Below, piece after piece: positions 1 through 10,292 of a stretch of DNA of 64,000 nucleotides. Location: the NCBI GenBank assembly GCA_037045155.1, contig JBAOIG010000005.1, positions 868,001 through 932,000 on the forward strand, written 5' to 3'. Source of the DNA: Thermomicrobiales bacterium. GTDB taxonomy: Bacteria > Chloroflexota > Chloroflexia > Thermomicrobiales > CFX8. Numbering within the stretch: the first letter of the stretch is position 1; the number at the start of each line of letters is the position of its first letter. The notes below the pieces were generated by a model. The model was given only the letters and a program-made list of their open reading frames with translations, was not told the DNA's origin and did not search any database. A program made the position numbers and the translations under genes.

Positions 1-2
1 TC

Positions 3-1283
<1,281 letters not shown>

Positions 1284-1313
1284 CGCGGTTCGTCTGACCG
1301 AGAGGAAGCAACG

Positions 1314-1343
1314 CGGGCCGGCGAGGATTCACTCGCCGGCCCG
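1314..1343. terminator. Bidirectional hairpin terminator between convergent genes
   Basis: A perfect 12-bp inverted repeat (CGGGCCGGCGAG, loop GATTCA, then its complement) is followed by TCTTCTT on the plus strand. It lies between the stop of the protease gene and the stop of the convergent membrane-protein gene. The GGCCGGCGAG/CTCGCCGGCC arms recur in the hairpin at 16816-16849. Confidence 0.8.
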
Positions 1344-1348
1344 TCTTC

Positions 1349-4207
1349 TTACCGGACGATGAACCCGTCGATCAGCGCCTCTGCGCCTGTCGTGCCATCC
1401 GGCCGGACGATGGGCAGGCGCGGGTAGCCTTCCTGCCATGCGTAGAGGGCGGTCAGCAGCCGGTAGCTGCCGGCCGGGAAGTCGGGCGGGACGGCAAGCT
1501 GGTAGTGGAGGGTGACTTCCTGGCCGGGCTGCCACTGACTGGTGGGTGGGTCGTAGCCGCCGGGGAGCAGATCGTAGCCTGCCTTCCGCTCGCCCCCGGC
1601 GTCGATGAGCTGGACGGTCGAGGCATATTCCGCGCCGAGCGGCCGCAGCACACGCCAGGTGACGTCTACGGCGACCGTCGCCCCGGGCGTGACTGTCGTT
1701 GGGTCCCAACGGACGCCGACCAGCTTTGCGGCCGGCTCGCCAGTCGCTTCAGCGTGGAAGATCTCGACCTGCTGCTCGCGCCGGGTCGCCGGGTGGCCGT
1801 CCAGCCAGGCCTCGACGGTGTAGGTTCCCGCTTTGGCCGGCGTCTCGACCGGCGTCAGCGTCCCAGACGTGCCCGGCTCGGCGGCCAGCGGCAGCGTCGA
1901 CGCAGAGTGCTGGCGCAGGACGATGTTGCCGGCGGTGTCGCGCCAGACGATCTGCAGGTCCGGGGACGGCGTGAGCCGCAGCAGCGCGGGGTTCGGGTTC
2001 GGGTTCTCGATCCGGAGCGACACGTAGTACGGCAACCCCGCGCCGATCGCGGCCGGCATGCTGATCTGCGCGTCGTCCAGCGCGATGGGCGCGCGTTCCC
2101 CAGGGCTCAGCTCGTAGATGGTCGCGCCGTCGACCTGGCCGGCCAGCCGCAGCTCGGGCAGCGCGTTGGCCAGCGCGGTCGCGCGTTGCCAGTCGTACCC
2201 CTGCTTGTGGCGGATCACGATCCAGCGGATGCCGAGGTCCTGGAGGACGCCGACCGAACGGGCAGTGACGGCCGACGGCTCGTCGCCGTGCTGGCCGAGG
2301 AGACTGATGAGCGCGAAGTGGGGCTCGGGGATGAAGCCGCTATATCCGGCGACGATCGGGTTCCAGGTGCGAGTGGAGAGGTACATCGCGCGGATCGGCT
2401 CGAACAGCCCGTCGTCGGTGCTCGTCCGGTGTGTGATCAGTCCGTCGGCCGGGAACTCGACGACCGGGCCGGCAGGGTGCTCGGCCAGCCAGGCGACGAA
2501 CGACGGATCTGGCGGGATGTGGTCGGTGCGCGTCGCGCTGCGTAGCTCGACAGTCGCACCCAGAGTCAGCAGCGCGGTCAGGGCGAGCGCGACCGGCAGC
2601 GCCCGATTCCCGAGCCGCGGCGCGAGACGTCGCCAGGCTGCCGTGTAGCCGAACGCGGCCAGCAGCGGGACGCCGATCGCGGTCAGCAGCCCGAACCTGC
2701 CGACTCCGCGGATCCCCCGGATCGGCGGGAAGGCATCGTAGATCAGCGCCCAGGGCATCGGCACGCTCCGCCCGGCGATGTGCAGCGAGAGACCGAAGGA
2801 GAAGATCGCGGCGACGAGCGTCAGCAACAGCGCCCAGCGGGCCGGCCAGCGTCGGCAGGCCAGCGCTGCCAGCGCCGCGCCGGCCAGCGCAATCGCGCCG
2901 GGGAAGAATGCCTCGCTGCGCGTGCCGAGCCGGCCCGCCCAGAAGTGGTTGGTTACGAAGACATCGAGGTACGCCCCCGGGCTGGAGGCGAACGCCTGCA
3001 GCTCGGCGCGACTGCGCTCGAATCCGTAGATCTCGCCGACCCACAGGTGGGGCAGCAGCGTCGGCGCCAGCAGCAGGTACGGCACGACCAGCGCCAGCCC
3101 CAGCGTCACCCACTCGCGCCGCGCCAACGGCCTCCCGCGCCACAGCACGAACGGCAGGAATAGCCCGAGCGCCACCGTCGACAGCACGGTAGCGTGTAGC
3201 GAGGCGAGTAGCTGCATTGCCAGCGTCACGCCGAACAGCACGACATAACGCTGCTGACGAACCCTGCCTGGCTGGTTGGCAGGCGTCTGTCGGGTCGGAA
3301 GATGATCAGCTTCCTTGTCATCCTGAGCCGCAGCGAAGGATCTCTCCTCAGTTCGGCTCCCTCCAGCCGGGAGAGATTCTTCGCGTGTGCGCTCAGAATG
3401 ACAAGAAGGCGGGATCGACACAATCCCCGTGGATTTGTCATCCTGAGCCGCAGCGAAGGATCTCTCCTCTGTCCGGCTGTCTCCAGCCGGGGGAGATTCT
3501 TCGCGCGCGCGCTCAGAATGACAAGAAGGCGGGATCGACACAATCCCCGTGGATTTGTCATCCTGAGCCGCCGCGAAGGATCTCTCCTCTGTCCGGCTGT
3601 CTCCAGCGGGGAGGAGATTCCTCGCGGCGGCTCGGAATGACAAGGGAGCGGGGGAGCTCCCGGGCGGGCGGGTTGACGACGATCGGGTCAGGTACGCAGC
3701 CAATGCCCAGAACGCCAGCGGCAACCAGCAGAGGGCGAGGAGGTGCAGGTGGCTGAGGTGGCTGTAGCGGGCCGGGGCGAACGCGGCGGCGACTCCGGCG
3801 ATGAACGCCGCCCCGGGGCTGGCGCCCAGCTCGCGGGCCAGCAGGAAGACGGCGAAGGCCATCAGCCAGAACGTTGCGATGAAGACGGCGTTGTAGGCCA
3901 GGATGTCGTTGCCGCTGGCGAGGTAAACCGGCCAGGCCACGAGGGCCGTCGAGATCGCCTCCTCGGAGTAGGCCAGCGAGTACTTGAAGGGGTAGAAGGC
4001 GTTGCCGTCGTACAGGCGGAGCGGCTGGTGGATGAGGTTGTGCTGGACCGAGCGCATCACCCAGATCTCGAACAGCGGGTCGCCGGGGTCCTGCACCGCC
4101 GACCCGGCATAGCGCGGGAGCGGCCAGAGCATCCAGCAGGTGAGCAGCAGATAGAGGATGGCGACGGCCGGCGCTGGCCGCCTGGCTATTCGGTCGAGCG
4201 TCTGCAT
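1349..4207 (-). CDS. Large polytopic membrane protein, GT-C glycosyltransferase-like, with in-frame repeat insertion
   Basis: The 952-residue protein has many hydrophobic segments in its N-terminal half and a soluble beta-rich C-terminal half. The N-terminus has a short cytoplasmic start, a membrane helix, then an acidic loop (QDPGDPLFEIW) typical of GT-C-like lipid-linked-sugar transferases of Chloroflexota. No catalytic residue can be assigned with confidence. Residues about 188-298 are unlike the rest: three 40-residue units (CHSERAREES... RSFAAAQDDK) that are the translation of palindromic intergenic repeats at 3314-3644. They lie between two membrane segments, so an inserted loop may be tolerated. 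The gene is divergent from the S9 peptidase gene. Confidence 0.75.
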   Translation of the reverse strand: MQTLDRIARRPAPAVAILYLLLTCWMLWPLPRYAGSAVQDPGDPLFEIWVMRSVQHNLIHQPLRLYDGNAFYPFKYSLAYSEEAISTALVAWPVYLASGNDILAYNAVFIATFWLMAFAVFLLARELGASPGAAFIAGVAAAFAPARYSHLSHLHLLALCWLPLAFWALAAYLTRSSSTRPPGSSPAPLSFRAAARNLLPAGDSRTEERSFAAAQDDKSTGIVSIPPSCHSERAREESPPAGDSRTEERSFAAAQDDKSTGIVSIPPSCHSERTREESLPAGGSRTEERSFAAAQDDKEADHLPTRQTPANQPGRVRQQRYVVLFGVTLAMQLLASLHATVLSTVALGLFLPFVLWRGRPLARREWVTLGLALVVPYLLLAPTLLPHLWVGEIYGFERSRAELQAFASSPGAYLDVFVTNHFWAGRLGTRSEAFFPGAIALAGAALAALACRRWPARWALLLTLVAAIFSFGLSLHIAGRSVPMPWALIYDAFPPIRGIRGVGRFGLLTAIGVPLLAAFGYTAAWRRLAPRLGNRALPVALALTALLTLGATVELRSATRTDHIPPDPSFVAWLAEHPAGPVVEFPADGLITHRTSTDDGLFEPIRAMYLSTRTWNPIVAGYSGFIPEPHFALISLLGQHGDEPSAVTARSVGVLQDLGIRWIVIRHKQGYDWQRATALANALPELRLAGQVDGATIYELSPGERAPIALDDAQISMPAAIGAGLPYYVSLRIENPNPNPALLRLTPSPDLQIVWRDTAGNIVLRQHSASTLPLAAEPGTSGTLTPVETPAKAGTYTVEAWLDGHPATRREQQVEIFHAEATGEPAAKLVGVRWDPTTVTPGATVAVDVTWRVLRPLGAEYASTVQLIDAGGERKAGYDLLPGGYDPPTSQWQPGQEVTLHYQLAVPPDFPAGSYRLLTALYAWQEGYPRLPIVRPDGTTGAEALIDGFIVR
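3314..3644. repeat. Three tandem palindromic repeat units (120-bp period) inside a coding sequence
   Basis: Copies lie at 3314-3405, 3434-3525 and 3554-3644. Each starts TTGTCATCCTGAG and ends with the near complement CTCAGAATGACAA (CTCGGAATGACAA in the third), with GCGAAGGATCTCTCCT and AGATTCTTCGCG as inner arms. The first two 28-bp spacers (AAGGCGGGATCGACACAATC...) are identical, so the unit is 120 bp and keeps the host reading frame. Related copies outside genes are at 31071-31158, 62875-62971 and 63077-63166, with a diverged one near 50341-50425. Confidence 0.95.
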
Positions 4208-4307
4208 GGCCGGAGTATGCCAGTAGTCGCGGGAATCGTCGTCATGCGCGATACTCCGCGGCGGCCCGGCAGCGTCGCCGGGTCGGGACCATCGAGGAGG
4301 AGCACGA

Positions 4308-6287
4308 GTGACCGACGAGCAACGACCGATCGATATTCAGGACGCGATCAACCAGCGCGCCCCCAGCGGCATCGCGATGAGCCCGGATGGTAGCCGGGTC
4401 GTCTTCAGCCTCGGCCCGATCGCCAAGAAGGGCGAGTACCCGGAGGCCGACCTCTGGCTGGCCGAGACCGACGGCAGCGGCCTGCGCCGGCTGACCACTG
4501 GGGAGTCCAGCGACGGGCAGGCGCGCTGGTCGCCGGATGGCTCGCTGATCGCCTTCATCTCTGACCGCGAGAAGCGCGGGACCGGCGCCCTCTACGTCAT
4601 CAGCCCGGACGGCGGCGAGGCGGTGCGTGTCTCGCAGTGGGACGCGAACGTCGCCAGCCCGGTCTGGTCGCCGGACGGCGCGAAGGTCGCCGTCCTCGCG
4701 ACCGACCCGGAGACGGAGGACGAGAAGAAGCGCAAGGAGGAGCGCGACGACACCTACGTCCATCAGGAGGACGAGAAGCTGGCTCGCCTGGCCGTCGTCG
4801 AGCTGCAGTCCGACCCGCTGGGCCAGCCGGCCCTGGTGGCGGTCGAGCCGCAGCGGCTGCTGGAGGGCGAGTGGAACGTCTGGCAGCATGACTGGTCTCC
4901 CGACGGCGAGCGGATCGCCGTTGTCGTCTCACGGCATCTGGGGTTTGGCGAGGGGCAGTATGGGCTTAGCCTCGGATTGGTTCCGGCCGGCGGCGGCGAG
5001 CTGACAGTAGTCGGCGGGGAATCGCCATCGTTCCGCGCGCCCGGCTCGGTGGCCTGGTCGCCGGACGGCGCGCAGCTTGCCTTCCTCGCCGCGTTCGATC
5101 TGAAGCGCGACGCCGGCCATGCCCTCTACCTCGTCGACGCAGCCGATCCGGCCAGCGTCCGCGAGCTGGCCCGCGACGAGGGTTTCACTGCGCTGTCGCT
5201 CGCCTGGCCGCTGGCCGACCACCTGGCGCTGCTGCGTCTGAAGAGCGTCTATTCAAACGTCGTCACCCTGACGCTCGATGGCGAGACGGTGGAGCCACTG
5301 TTCCACGGCGAGCAGCAGGAACGCGGCGCCTGGTCGACCGGCATGCAGATGACGCCGCTCGGCCTGGGATTCAGCGCCGATGGTGGACGCTTTGCGGCCA
5401 TCTGGGGCGATTCGACCCGCCCGGCCGAGGTCTGGGCCGGCGTGGTCGGCGCTGCGCCGCGCCAGCTCACCCGCTTCAACGCGGACCTGGCCACCCGCGC
5501 GCTCGGCCGCACTGAGTTGGTCCGCTGGGCTGCCGAAGGCGGACTGGAGATCGAGGGGCTGCTGATCTACCCGGTCGGCTACGAGGAGGGCAAGGCGTAC
5601 CCGACGATCCTCCACGTCCACGGCGGGCCGTCCTGGGCCTGGGACGACCACTTCTACGCCAACTGGCACGACATGGGCCAGTATCTGGCCGGCCATGGAT
5701 ACGCCGTCCTGATGCCCAACCCACGCGGCAGCACCGGCCGCGGCTGGGAGTTCCAGATCGCCAACCATAATGACTGGATGGGCGCGGACTATCGCGATTC
5801 GCAGGCCGGCCTGGACCAGCTGATCGAGCGCGGCATCGCCGACCCGGAACGCCTCGGGGTCGGTGGCTGGAGCTACGGCGGCCTCACGACGGCCTGGACG
5901 ATCACGCAGACGAACCGCTTCAAGGCGGCGATCGTCGGGGCTGGCGTCACCAACCGGACCAGCATGCAGGGCACGACTGACATCGTCGACTGGGCGGGAT
6001 CCTGGATGGTGGCCGAGTTTGCCGAAGACACCGACGCCTACTGGCACACCTCCGCGATGCGCTACGTCGGCCAGGTGGCGACGCCGACCCTCGTGCTGCA
6101 CGGCGGCAACGACACCCGCGTGCCGGTCAGCCAGGGCTGGGAGATGTACAACGCGCTGAAGACAATGGGCGTGCCGACGAAGATGGTTGTCTACCCCCGC
6201 GAGCCGCACGGCATCGGCGAATACCACCACCAGCGCGACCTGCTGGAGCGAGTGCTGGGCTGGTTCGATCAGTACGTTAAGGGATGA
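4308..6287 (+). CDS. S9 family prolyl oligopeptidase-like serine peptidase
   Basis: The 659-residue protein has an N-terminal beta-propeller of TolB/WD40-like blades (several WSPDG motifs, residues 1 to about 380) and a C-terminal alpha/beta-hydrolase domain. The nucleophile sits in GWSYGG (Ser522), the acid in GGNDTRVP (about Asp602), and the His in EPHGIGEYHH (His634). This is the layout of acylaminoacyl-peptidases and dipeptidyl peptidases, which cleave short peptides. There is no signal peptide, so it is probably cytoplasmic. GTG is chosen as start because GAGGAGG lies 7 bases upstream. A 14-bp G-rich repeat overlaps the stop codon. Confidence 0.95.
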   Translation: MTDEQRPIDIQDAINQRAPSGIAMSPDGSRVVFSLGPIAKKGEYPEADLWLAETDGSGLRRLTTGESSDGQARWSPDGSLIAFISDREKRGTGALYVISPDGGEAVRVSQWDANVASPVWSPDGAKVAVLATDPETEDEKKRKEERDDTYVHQEDEKLARLAVVELQSDPLGQPALVAVEPQRLLEGEWNVWQHDWSPDGERIAVVVSRHLGFGEGQYGLSLGLVPAGGGELTVVGGESPSFRAPGSVAWSPDGAQLAFLAAFDLKRDAGHALYLVDAADPASVRELARDEGFTALSLAWPLADHLALLRLKSVYSNVVTLTLDGETVEPLFHGEQQERGAWSTGMQMTPLGLGFSADGGRFAAIWGDSTRPAEVWAGVVGAAPRQLTRFNADLATRALGRTELVRWAAEGGLEIEGLLIYPVGYEEGKAYPTILHVHGGPSWAWDDHFYANWHDMGQYLAGHGYAVLMPNPRGSTGRGWEFQIANHNDWMGADYRDSQAGLDQLIERGIADPERLGVGGWSYGGLTTAWTITQTNRFKAAIVGAGVTNRTSMQGTTDIVDWAGSWMVAEFAEDTDAYWHTSAMRYVGQVATPTLVLHGGNDTRVPVSQGWEMYNALKTMGVPTKMVVYPREPHGIGEYHHQRDLLERVLGWFDQYVKG

Positions 6288-6384
6288 GGGATGGGGGATG
6301 AGGGATGGGGGATGAGGAGCGGGAGACGGCGCTCTACGGTTTCGTAGGGACAGCGCTAGCGCTGTCTGCGGGCCGCAGGCCCGC
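6281..6384. repeat. Heptanucleotide G-rich repeat followed by two small palindromes
   Basis: From 6281 to 6317 the sequence is GGGATGA/GGGATGG repeated about five times, overlapping the stop codon of the peptidase gene. It is followed by a perfect 18-bp palindrome (GACAGCGCTAGCGCTGTC, 6349-6366) and a 7-bp stem GCGGGCC/GGCCCGC (6368-6384). No U tract follows. It lies between convergent genes and may act in termination. Confidence 0.7.
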
Positions 6385-6428
6385 CATCGCTGGACTGCCG
6401 GCCGCTCGGACATAGCCCGTCGGGTGCC

Positions 6429-7160
6429 TCACGGCACCCTCGCGCCCTGATACCCCGGCTCCCCCTGGCTCCAGAACGATTCGGAGTAGCTGACGTACCA
6501 GCGGCCGTCGACGCGGACGAACTGGTACGTCAGCACCTGACCGCCGGCCTCGGGCGGGTCGAAGGCGACCTTCGCGCTGCCGCGGTCGGCCGATGCGCGA
6601 ACGTCGAACAGGTGGTAGTCCGGCTCGATCCAGCGGTCGGCGGTGACGCGCTCCATCGGCACGAACCCCTCGGGGAGGTCGTCGATCGACGGTTGCCGGC
6701 CCTCGGCTTCCGCCGTCGCGATCGCAGCCTCCCACGCTGCCGTATTGCGCTCGCCGTAGATGAGCGACGCGATCCGGGCCGTCAGGTAGCCGTCCCGTGC
6801 GCCGATCGGACCGCCGGAGAGCGTCGCGAGGGTGGCGCGTGCCTCGTCGCCATACAGGCTGAGAGAGTACTCGTAGTCTGGATGCATCTTCACGGTGGGG
6901 TCGTTGTAGTAGACCGTTGGGTAGCGCGACGGATCGCCGGAGACGATGGCGTCGAACAGGATTCGATTCTCGGCGCGGATGAGGGCGATAAGCTCAGCCT
7001 GGACAGGCGGTGAGGCGGCCGGCAGAGCCGTCGGCTCAGTCGGCCCGGCGCGCGCGCAGGCGACGATAGTGAGGACACAGGCAGTAGCGGCGAGCGCGAC
7101 GCCTATCCGCAATCGAGCGGAGCCCGTTGCTCGACGCTCATCGCATGCCTGCGTGCTCAA
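6429..7160 (-). CDS. Putative lipoprotein of unknown function
   Basis: The 243-residue protein has an N-terminal hydrophobic segment ending in the lipobox-like LTIVAC, which predicts a lipid-anchored exported protein. The body (from about residue 60) includes acidic and aromatic stretches and ends in YQFVRVDGRWYVSYSE, a pattern seen in NTF2/SnoaL-like folds. That assignment is a guess. The start TTG lies 3 bases after the stop of the upstream gene (GAGTAGTCATTG), with GGAG shared as ribosome site, so the two are probably translationally coupled. It is the last gene of the accessory minus-strand locus. Confidence 0.6.
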   Translation of the reverse strand: MSTQACDERRATGSARLRIGVALAATACVLTIVACARAGPTEPTALPAASPPVQAELIALIRAENRILFDAIVSGDPSRYPTVYYNDPTVKMHPDYEYSLSLYGDEARATLATLSGGPIGARDGYLTARIASLIYGERNTAAWEAAIATAEAEGRQPSIDDLPEGFVPMERVTADRWIEPDYHLFDVRASADRGSAKVAFDPPEAGGQVLTYQFVRVDGRWYVSYSESFWSQGEPGYQGARVP

Positions 7161-7163
7161 TGA

Positions 7164-7832
7164 CTACTCCATTATCGGTTCGACGCGTAACACACTGACG
7201 CGCCAGACGGACTGTCCGTCGATCTCGTCCCACAGCTCGACGGGCATGGGTGGGATGATCGTGGTCGTATAGACGATCGTCTCACGGCGCGTGAACGTCG
7301 TTCCGGTTGCGCAGGCCGTGGGACGCTGTTCGGGACCTGCCGCCGAGCATGGGACAGTCACCTCGCGTTGATACTGGACGACGTTCGACGTCGGGTCGGC
7401 TGAGCGGTGGAACCCCTTTGACGCGAGCGCGGCGTCGCGCCCCGGCACGAGCCAGGCATTCGGCATGACCGGTACGCCATCCGTGTGGTCGATCGCGATG
7501 TCGTCGGCGCCGGGCAGCGAAAGATCGACGATGAATCGCTTGCCGTCGAAGTGGTACGTGTCGCCGACTGCTTGAGGATTCGTCGTGCTGCCAGTCAGCT
7601 CCTTCTCCCATCGCCCCAGACCATGCCAGGTCACGACCCAGGTGTCGGTCGTCGGGGGCGTTGACACGCCGCTCGGGTAGCCGAACTCCTCATACGTCAT
7701 CTGGAACGGCGGCCAATCGGGACGGCGAGCCGGCGCATCCGCGGCAGAGATGCTCGAAGTGAGCGTGATCACCAGTGATAGCCCCAGGAGAACGAACACT
7801 CTACGACCTGATCGGCTAAGCATCCTCTGCAT
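7164..7832 (-). CDS. Secreted protein of unknown function
   Basis: I do not recognise the family. The 222-residue product starts with a clear signal peptide (MQRMLSRSGRR, then VFVLLGLSLVITL, then a small-residue cleavage region before ADAPARRPDW). The ATG at 7832 is preferred over an in-frame start 27 bases upstream because AGGAAGGG precedes it. The body has a VTWHGLGRWEKEL stretch and two cysteines that could form a disulphide. It is probably coupled to the lipoprotein gene just downstream. Confidence 0.6.
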   Translation of the reverse strand: MQRMLSRSGRRVFVLLGLSLVITLTSSISAADAPARRPDWPPFQMTYEEFGYPSGVSTPPTTDTWVVTWHGLGRWEKELTGSTTNPQAVGDTYHFDGKRFIVDLSLPGADDIAIDHTDGVPVMPNAWLVPGRDAALASKGFHRSADPTSNVVQYQREVTVPCSAAGPEQRPTACATGTTFTRRETIVYTTTIIPPMPVELWDEIDGQSVWRVSVLRVEPIME

Positions 7833-7885
7833 CGATGTTGCCCTTCCTGTATCACTCAACCAGACAGACGGTCGTCGTCACCCTC

Positions 7886-8367
7886 TCATGACGACGCGAT
7901 GTAGTGATGCAAGACATCTGAGTACCAATACCAGCAGGAGCCACCGCCGTCACATGAGTAGTAGTTGCCCAGGAAGATCACATCAACGAGAGTCGTTGAG
8001 TAGCCATGAGTACTGCAGCGACACTCCCAACCATCGAAGAACTGATTATAGTACCATCTGCTCCATTCCTGAGACCGTCCAGTAACCCAGCCCGATCCGT
8101 TCCAATACAGGTCGCGGGTGTACGCTAATCGCCACTGTTCCGCACCACCATTGCCTCGGGAGTCGTCGTAATAGCGTGCAGAAACCGACACGCAGTTTGT
8201 CGATTTGCTGTATGACACATAGGACTTGAGATATTTGCCGTCAGATCGTATTTGACGGTTGTATCGAGCGCGAATGCTTCACCCGGTAAGAGCGCGAGCC
8301 ATCCGAGCGTTAAGAACGAAGCTGCCAACAGTGTTCGGATGATGTCGAACCTCGTCCTCTGTCGCAT
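7886..8367 (-). pseudogene. Small secreted Trp/Cys/Tyr-rich protein, split by a frameshift
   Basis: Two overlapping frames make one gene. The upstream frame (from ATG 8367, with GAGGGA as ribosome site) encodes a signal peptide ending in GEAFA. The downstream frame to 7886 encodes about 120 residues (DGKYLKSYVSYSKSTNC... then DVIFLGNYYSCDGGGSCWYW), rich in Tyr, Trp, Ser and Cys as in small disulphide-bonded secreted proteins. The signal frame, read on, gives unlikely sequence, so a single indel between about 8220 and 8260 is the simplest explanation. It could be a real mutation or a sequence error. An operator-like array lies 114-163 bases upstream of the start. Confidence 0.6.
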
Positions 8368-8480
8368 TCATTCCCTCAATTCTTGCTGTTGGTCACCCGG
8401 CGTCACAGCCGGAGTGCTTGGCTGCAGCCGAAGCAATGGACCTATTGTTGATCGAGATCAAGCATTGGTCAACGCAGAAT

Positions 8481-8530
8481 CCGCCAAAACGATGGCGAGT
8501 CCCCGCCAAAATCGTGGCAAGTATTCGCCA
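8481..8530 (-). promoter_or_regulatory. Five-half-site operator-like array upstream of the Trp/Cys-rich gene
   Basis: Read on the minus strand, half-sites alternate TGGCG, TTGCC, TGGCG, TCGCC, TGGCG with centre-to-centre spacings of 10, 12, 10 and 12 bp. The same spacing and alternation occur at 10195-10248 and 12021-12074. The flanking sequence is not conserved, which points to selection on the half-sites. No regulator gene adjoins this copy. Confidence 0.7.
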
Positions 8531-8627
8531 TCGAACGTTTCAGCGGACGAGGCCGTGGTTGACGGTCGCGACGATCAGTCTCTCGGAGGTCGGGCCGATC
8601 AAGACGCCCCTGAGATCGTCGGCGCCG

Positions 8628-9335
8628 TTACTCCTCCAGCGCTGGGTTGAGCGGCGCGGCATTGAGCGGGACGACTGGCGCAACGCCCGCGATCGGGCCA
8701 GCCGGCATCTCGCCGAGCAGCGCGTCGCGGATCGCGGCAGTTGCTGACGCCAGCGGCTGACGCTCGAACGCGGCGTAGTGCGCGGGCAGGTCGGTAAACA
8801 TGTCGTCGTCGGTCAGCCGCCAGTAGCCCTGCCGCTCGCCGACGACGAGGTAGGCATCGCCAAACTCGATTCGCTCGTCGTGGTCGAGGAAGAGCAGGAA
8901 GCGGTCGCCGGGCGCCAGCTTGAGCTGGCCCATCGGATCGGCGCAGCCGCCGGGGATCTCGCCGCCCGGCTGCCGGATCGTCAGCGTGTCGATCGGCTGG
9001 CCACGGACGTACGATTCGACCTTGATATCGAAGTCCGTGTGGAGCGGCAATCGTGCGTCACGAGGATCGGGCGTTGTCGGGTGCGCGCGCAGGATCTCGC
9101 CGCCGACGATCTGGTCCGACGCCCAGGCGAGCGACGCGATGTCGGGGATCATCGCGATCGACACGCCAGTTACGATGCACTCGCCCTCTCTCAGTTCCAC
9201 ATCGAGCGTGTTTGTTGCCGTTGGTGCTGCTTGCTCAGCACCCGCGCCGTTTAGGCGTTCGGCCTCCGGGCTAGTTTCCCCGCATGCGGTGATCACCAGT
9301 GCCAGGCCGATCAGAACCAATGACCGAGCGAACAT
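8628..9335 (-). CDS. Putative lipoprotein of unknown function
   Basis: The 235-residue product begins MFARSLVLIGLALVITACG, a lipoprotein signal with the Cys at residue 18. The body contains SDQIVGGEIL, then VRGQPIDTLTIRQPGG, then LAPGDRFLLFLDHDE. This pattern is common in uncharacterised exported proteins of Chloroflexota and Firmicutes, where a beta-barrel-like fold is expected. AAGGGAGATG precedes the ATG. It lies between two operator-bearing secreted genes, but its own upstream gap is short (about 40 bases) and has no half-sites, so it is probably cotranscribed with the protease gene upstream. Confidence 0.65.
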   Translation of the reverse strand: MFARSLVLIGLALVITACGETSPEAERLNGAGAEQAAPTATNTLDVELREGECIVTGVSIAMIPDIASLAWASDQIVGGEILRAHPTTPDPRDARLPLHTDFDIKVESYVRGQPIDTLTIRQPGGEIPGGCADPMGQLKLAPGDRFLLFLDHDERIEFGDAYLVVGERQGYWRLTDDDMFTDLPAHYAAFERQPLASATAAIRDALLGEMPAGPIAGVAPVVPLNAAPLNPALEE

Positions 9336-9377
9336 GGAATCGCATCTCCCTTCGGCACGGCACCGATGACTACATGT

Positions 9378-10101
9378 CTAGCACCAGTACGTCGAGCCGC
9401 CGTTCCTGCAGCCGTACATAACCCAAGCCTGATGCCGATCGTGCCAGTTCAGGGTTCGTTTCAGTGTCTCCCCGAATGAAATCCATCCATACATAGTATC
9501 GGCGGAATCCGCTGAGTCATACGTATCCAGAAGGAAGAACCAGTGGCCGAACTCATGAAGCTGCAACATTATGCAGATCGTGCATATTGTTTGTTTGGCA
9601 GTACGTAGGGCCAGCGGCCAGACAGTCGCTGTACCAATTCACGTTGTTATGAAACGTCGTCGTGATTTGGGTAATGGTGCGATATGGTTGTGGCGAAGGA
9701 TCAATATGGCAGTCGATCACGCCCACGGCGGTTCTCGCGATCACGTTCGGCCGCGATGGATCAGGATTACCTTTGACCACCTTATTCGGTCTTGACCCGT
9801 ATAGATCCCGTTGGAGGACAAGGTTGAAATTGCCTTCCGACCACGTATTGCCACCGTACTGAATGCGATTGGCATGGTCGGCCGTGAAGTGGGACGAGAC
9901 GATTTCGTAATTGACGGTAGTCGGCCATGGCCACGGCCACTTGCACCACGTCGCCGTGTTCGCCGCATCAACCGTTGACGGTAACGTGAGCCACATGCTG
10001 ATAATGGCTGCCGAAAAGATGATGTGAATCAGGCGCGGAGCTAACTTCGCTCGGCCAGTTCGTCTGGTGGCGAGCTTGGCACGTAGCCTCATGAATAGCA
10101 T
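9378..10101 (-). pseudogene. Secreted metzincin-like zinc metalloprotease, frameshifted at the active site
   Basis: The first frame (ATG 10101, ribosome site GGAGGG) gives a membrane-spanning signal sequence and about 130 residues ending NNMHDLHNVAAS-stop. The other frame opens exactly there with LHEFGHWFFLLD, a zinc-binding HEXXH. Removing one base at about 9560 gives a continuous DLHNVALHEFGHW, the canonical form for matrixin-like proteases. The third ligand position holds Asp (HEFGHWFFLLD), as in snapalysins, but the usual Gly is Phe. A Met-turn-like DTMYGW follows. It is either a broken protease or a base-calling error. Confidence 0.7.
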
Positions 10102-10194
10102 GGTGCCCTCCGGTCATGCGTCAATGCTTTGCAGATCACCGAACTAACGCCTTCGAGACATGCTATGAAGTAGCGTTTGGGCCTGTCAACGCAG

Positions 10195-10248
10195 AACTCG
10201 CCATTTACGCGGCGAATCGTCGCCACAACAGTGGCGAATCTCCGCCAA
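10195..10248 (-). promoter_or_regulatory. Five-half-site operator-like array upstream of the metalloprotease gene
   Basis: On the minus strand the order is TTGGCG, TTCGCCA, TGGCGA, TTCGCC, ATGGCGA with spacing 10-12-10-12 bp. It lies just past the end of the adjacent LuxR-type gene and 94-147 bases upstream of the protease start. It is nearly identical to 12021-12074 as part of a duplicated regulator-plus-array block. Confidence 0.75.
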
Positions 10249-10292
10249 CCCGGCTCGTCAGCGCAAGGGGCCGAGGTTGACCGCTGTCACCA

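Noticed and set aside
3217..3756. Plus-strand protein made of repeats (CHPEPQRRIS type)
   Set aside because: It is the reverse reading of the same palindromic repeats and has no start signal or other domain.
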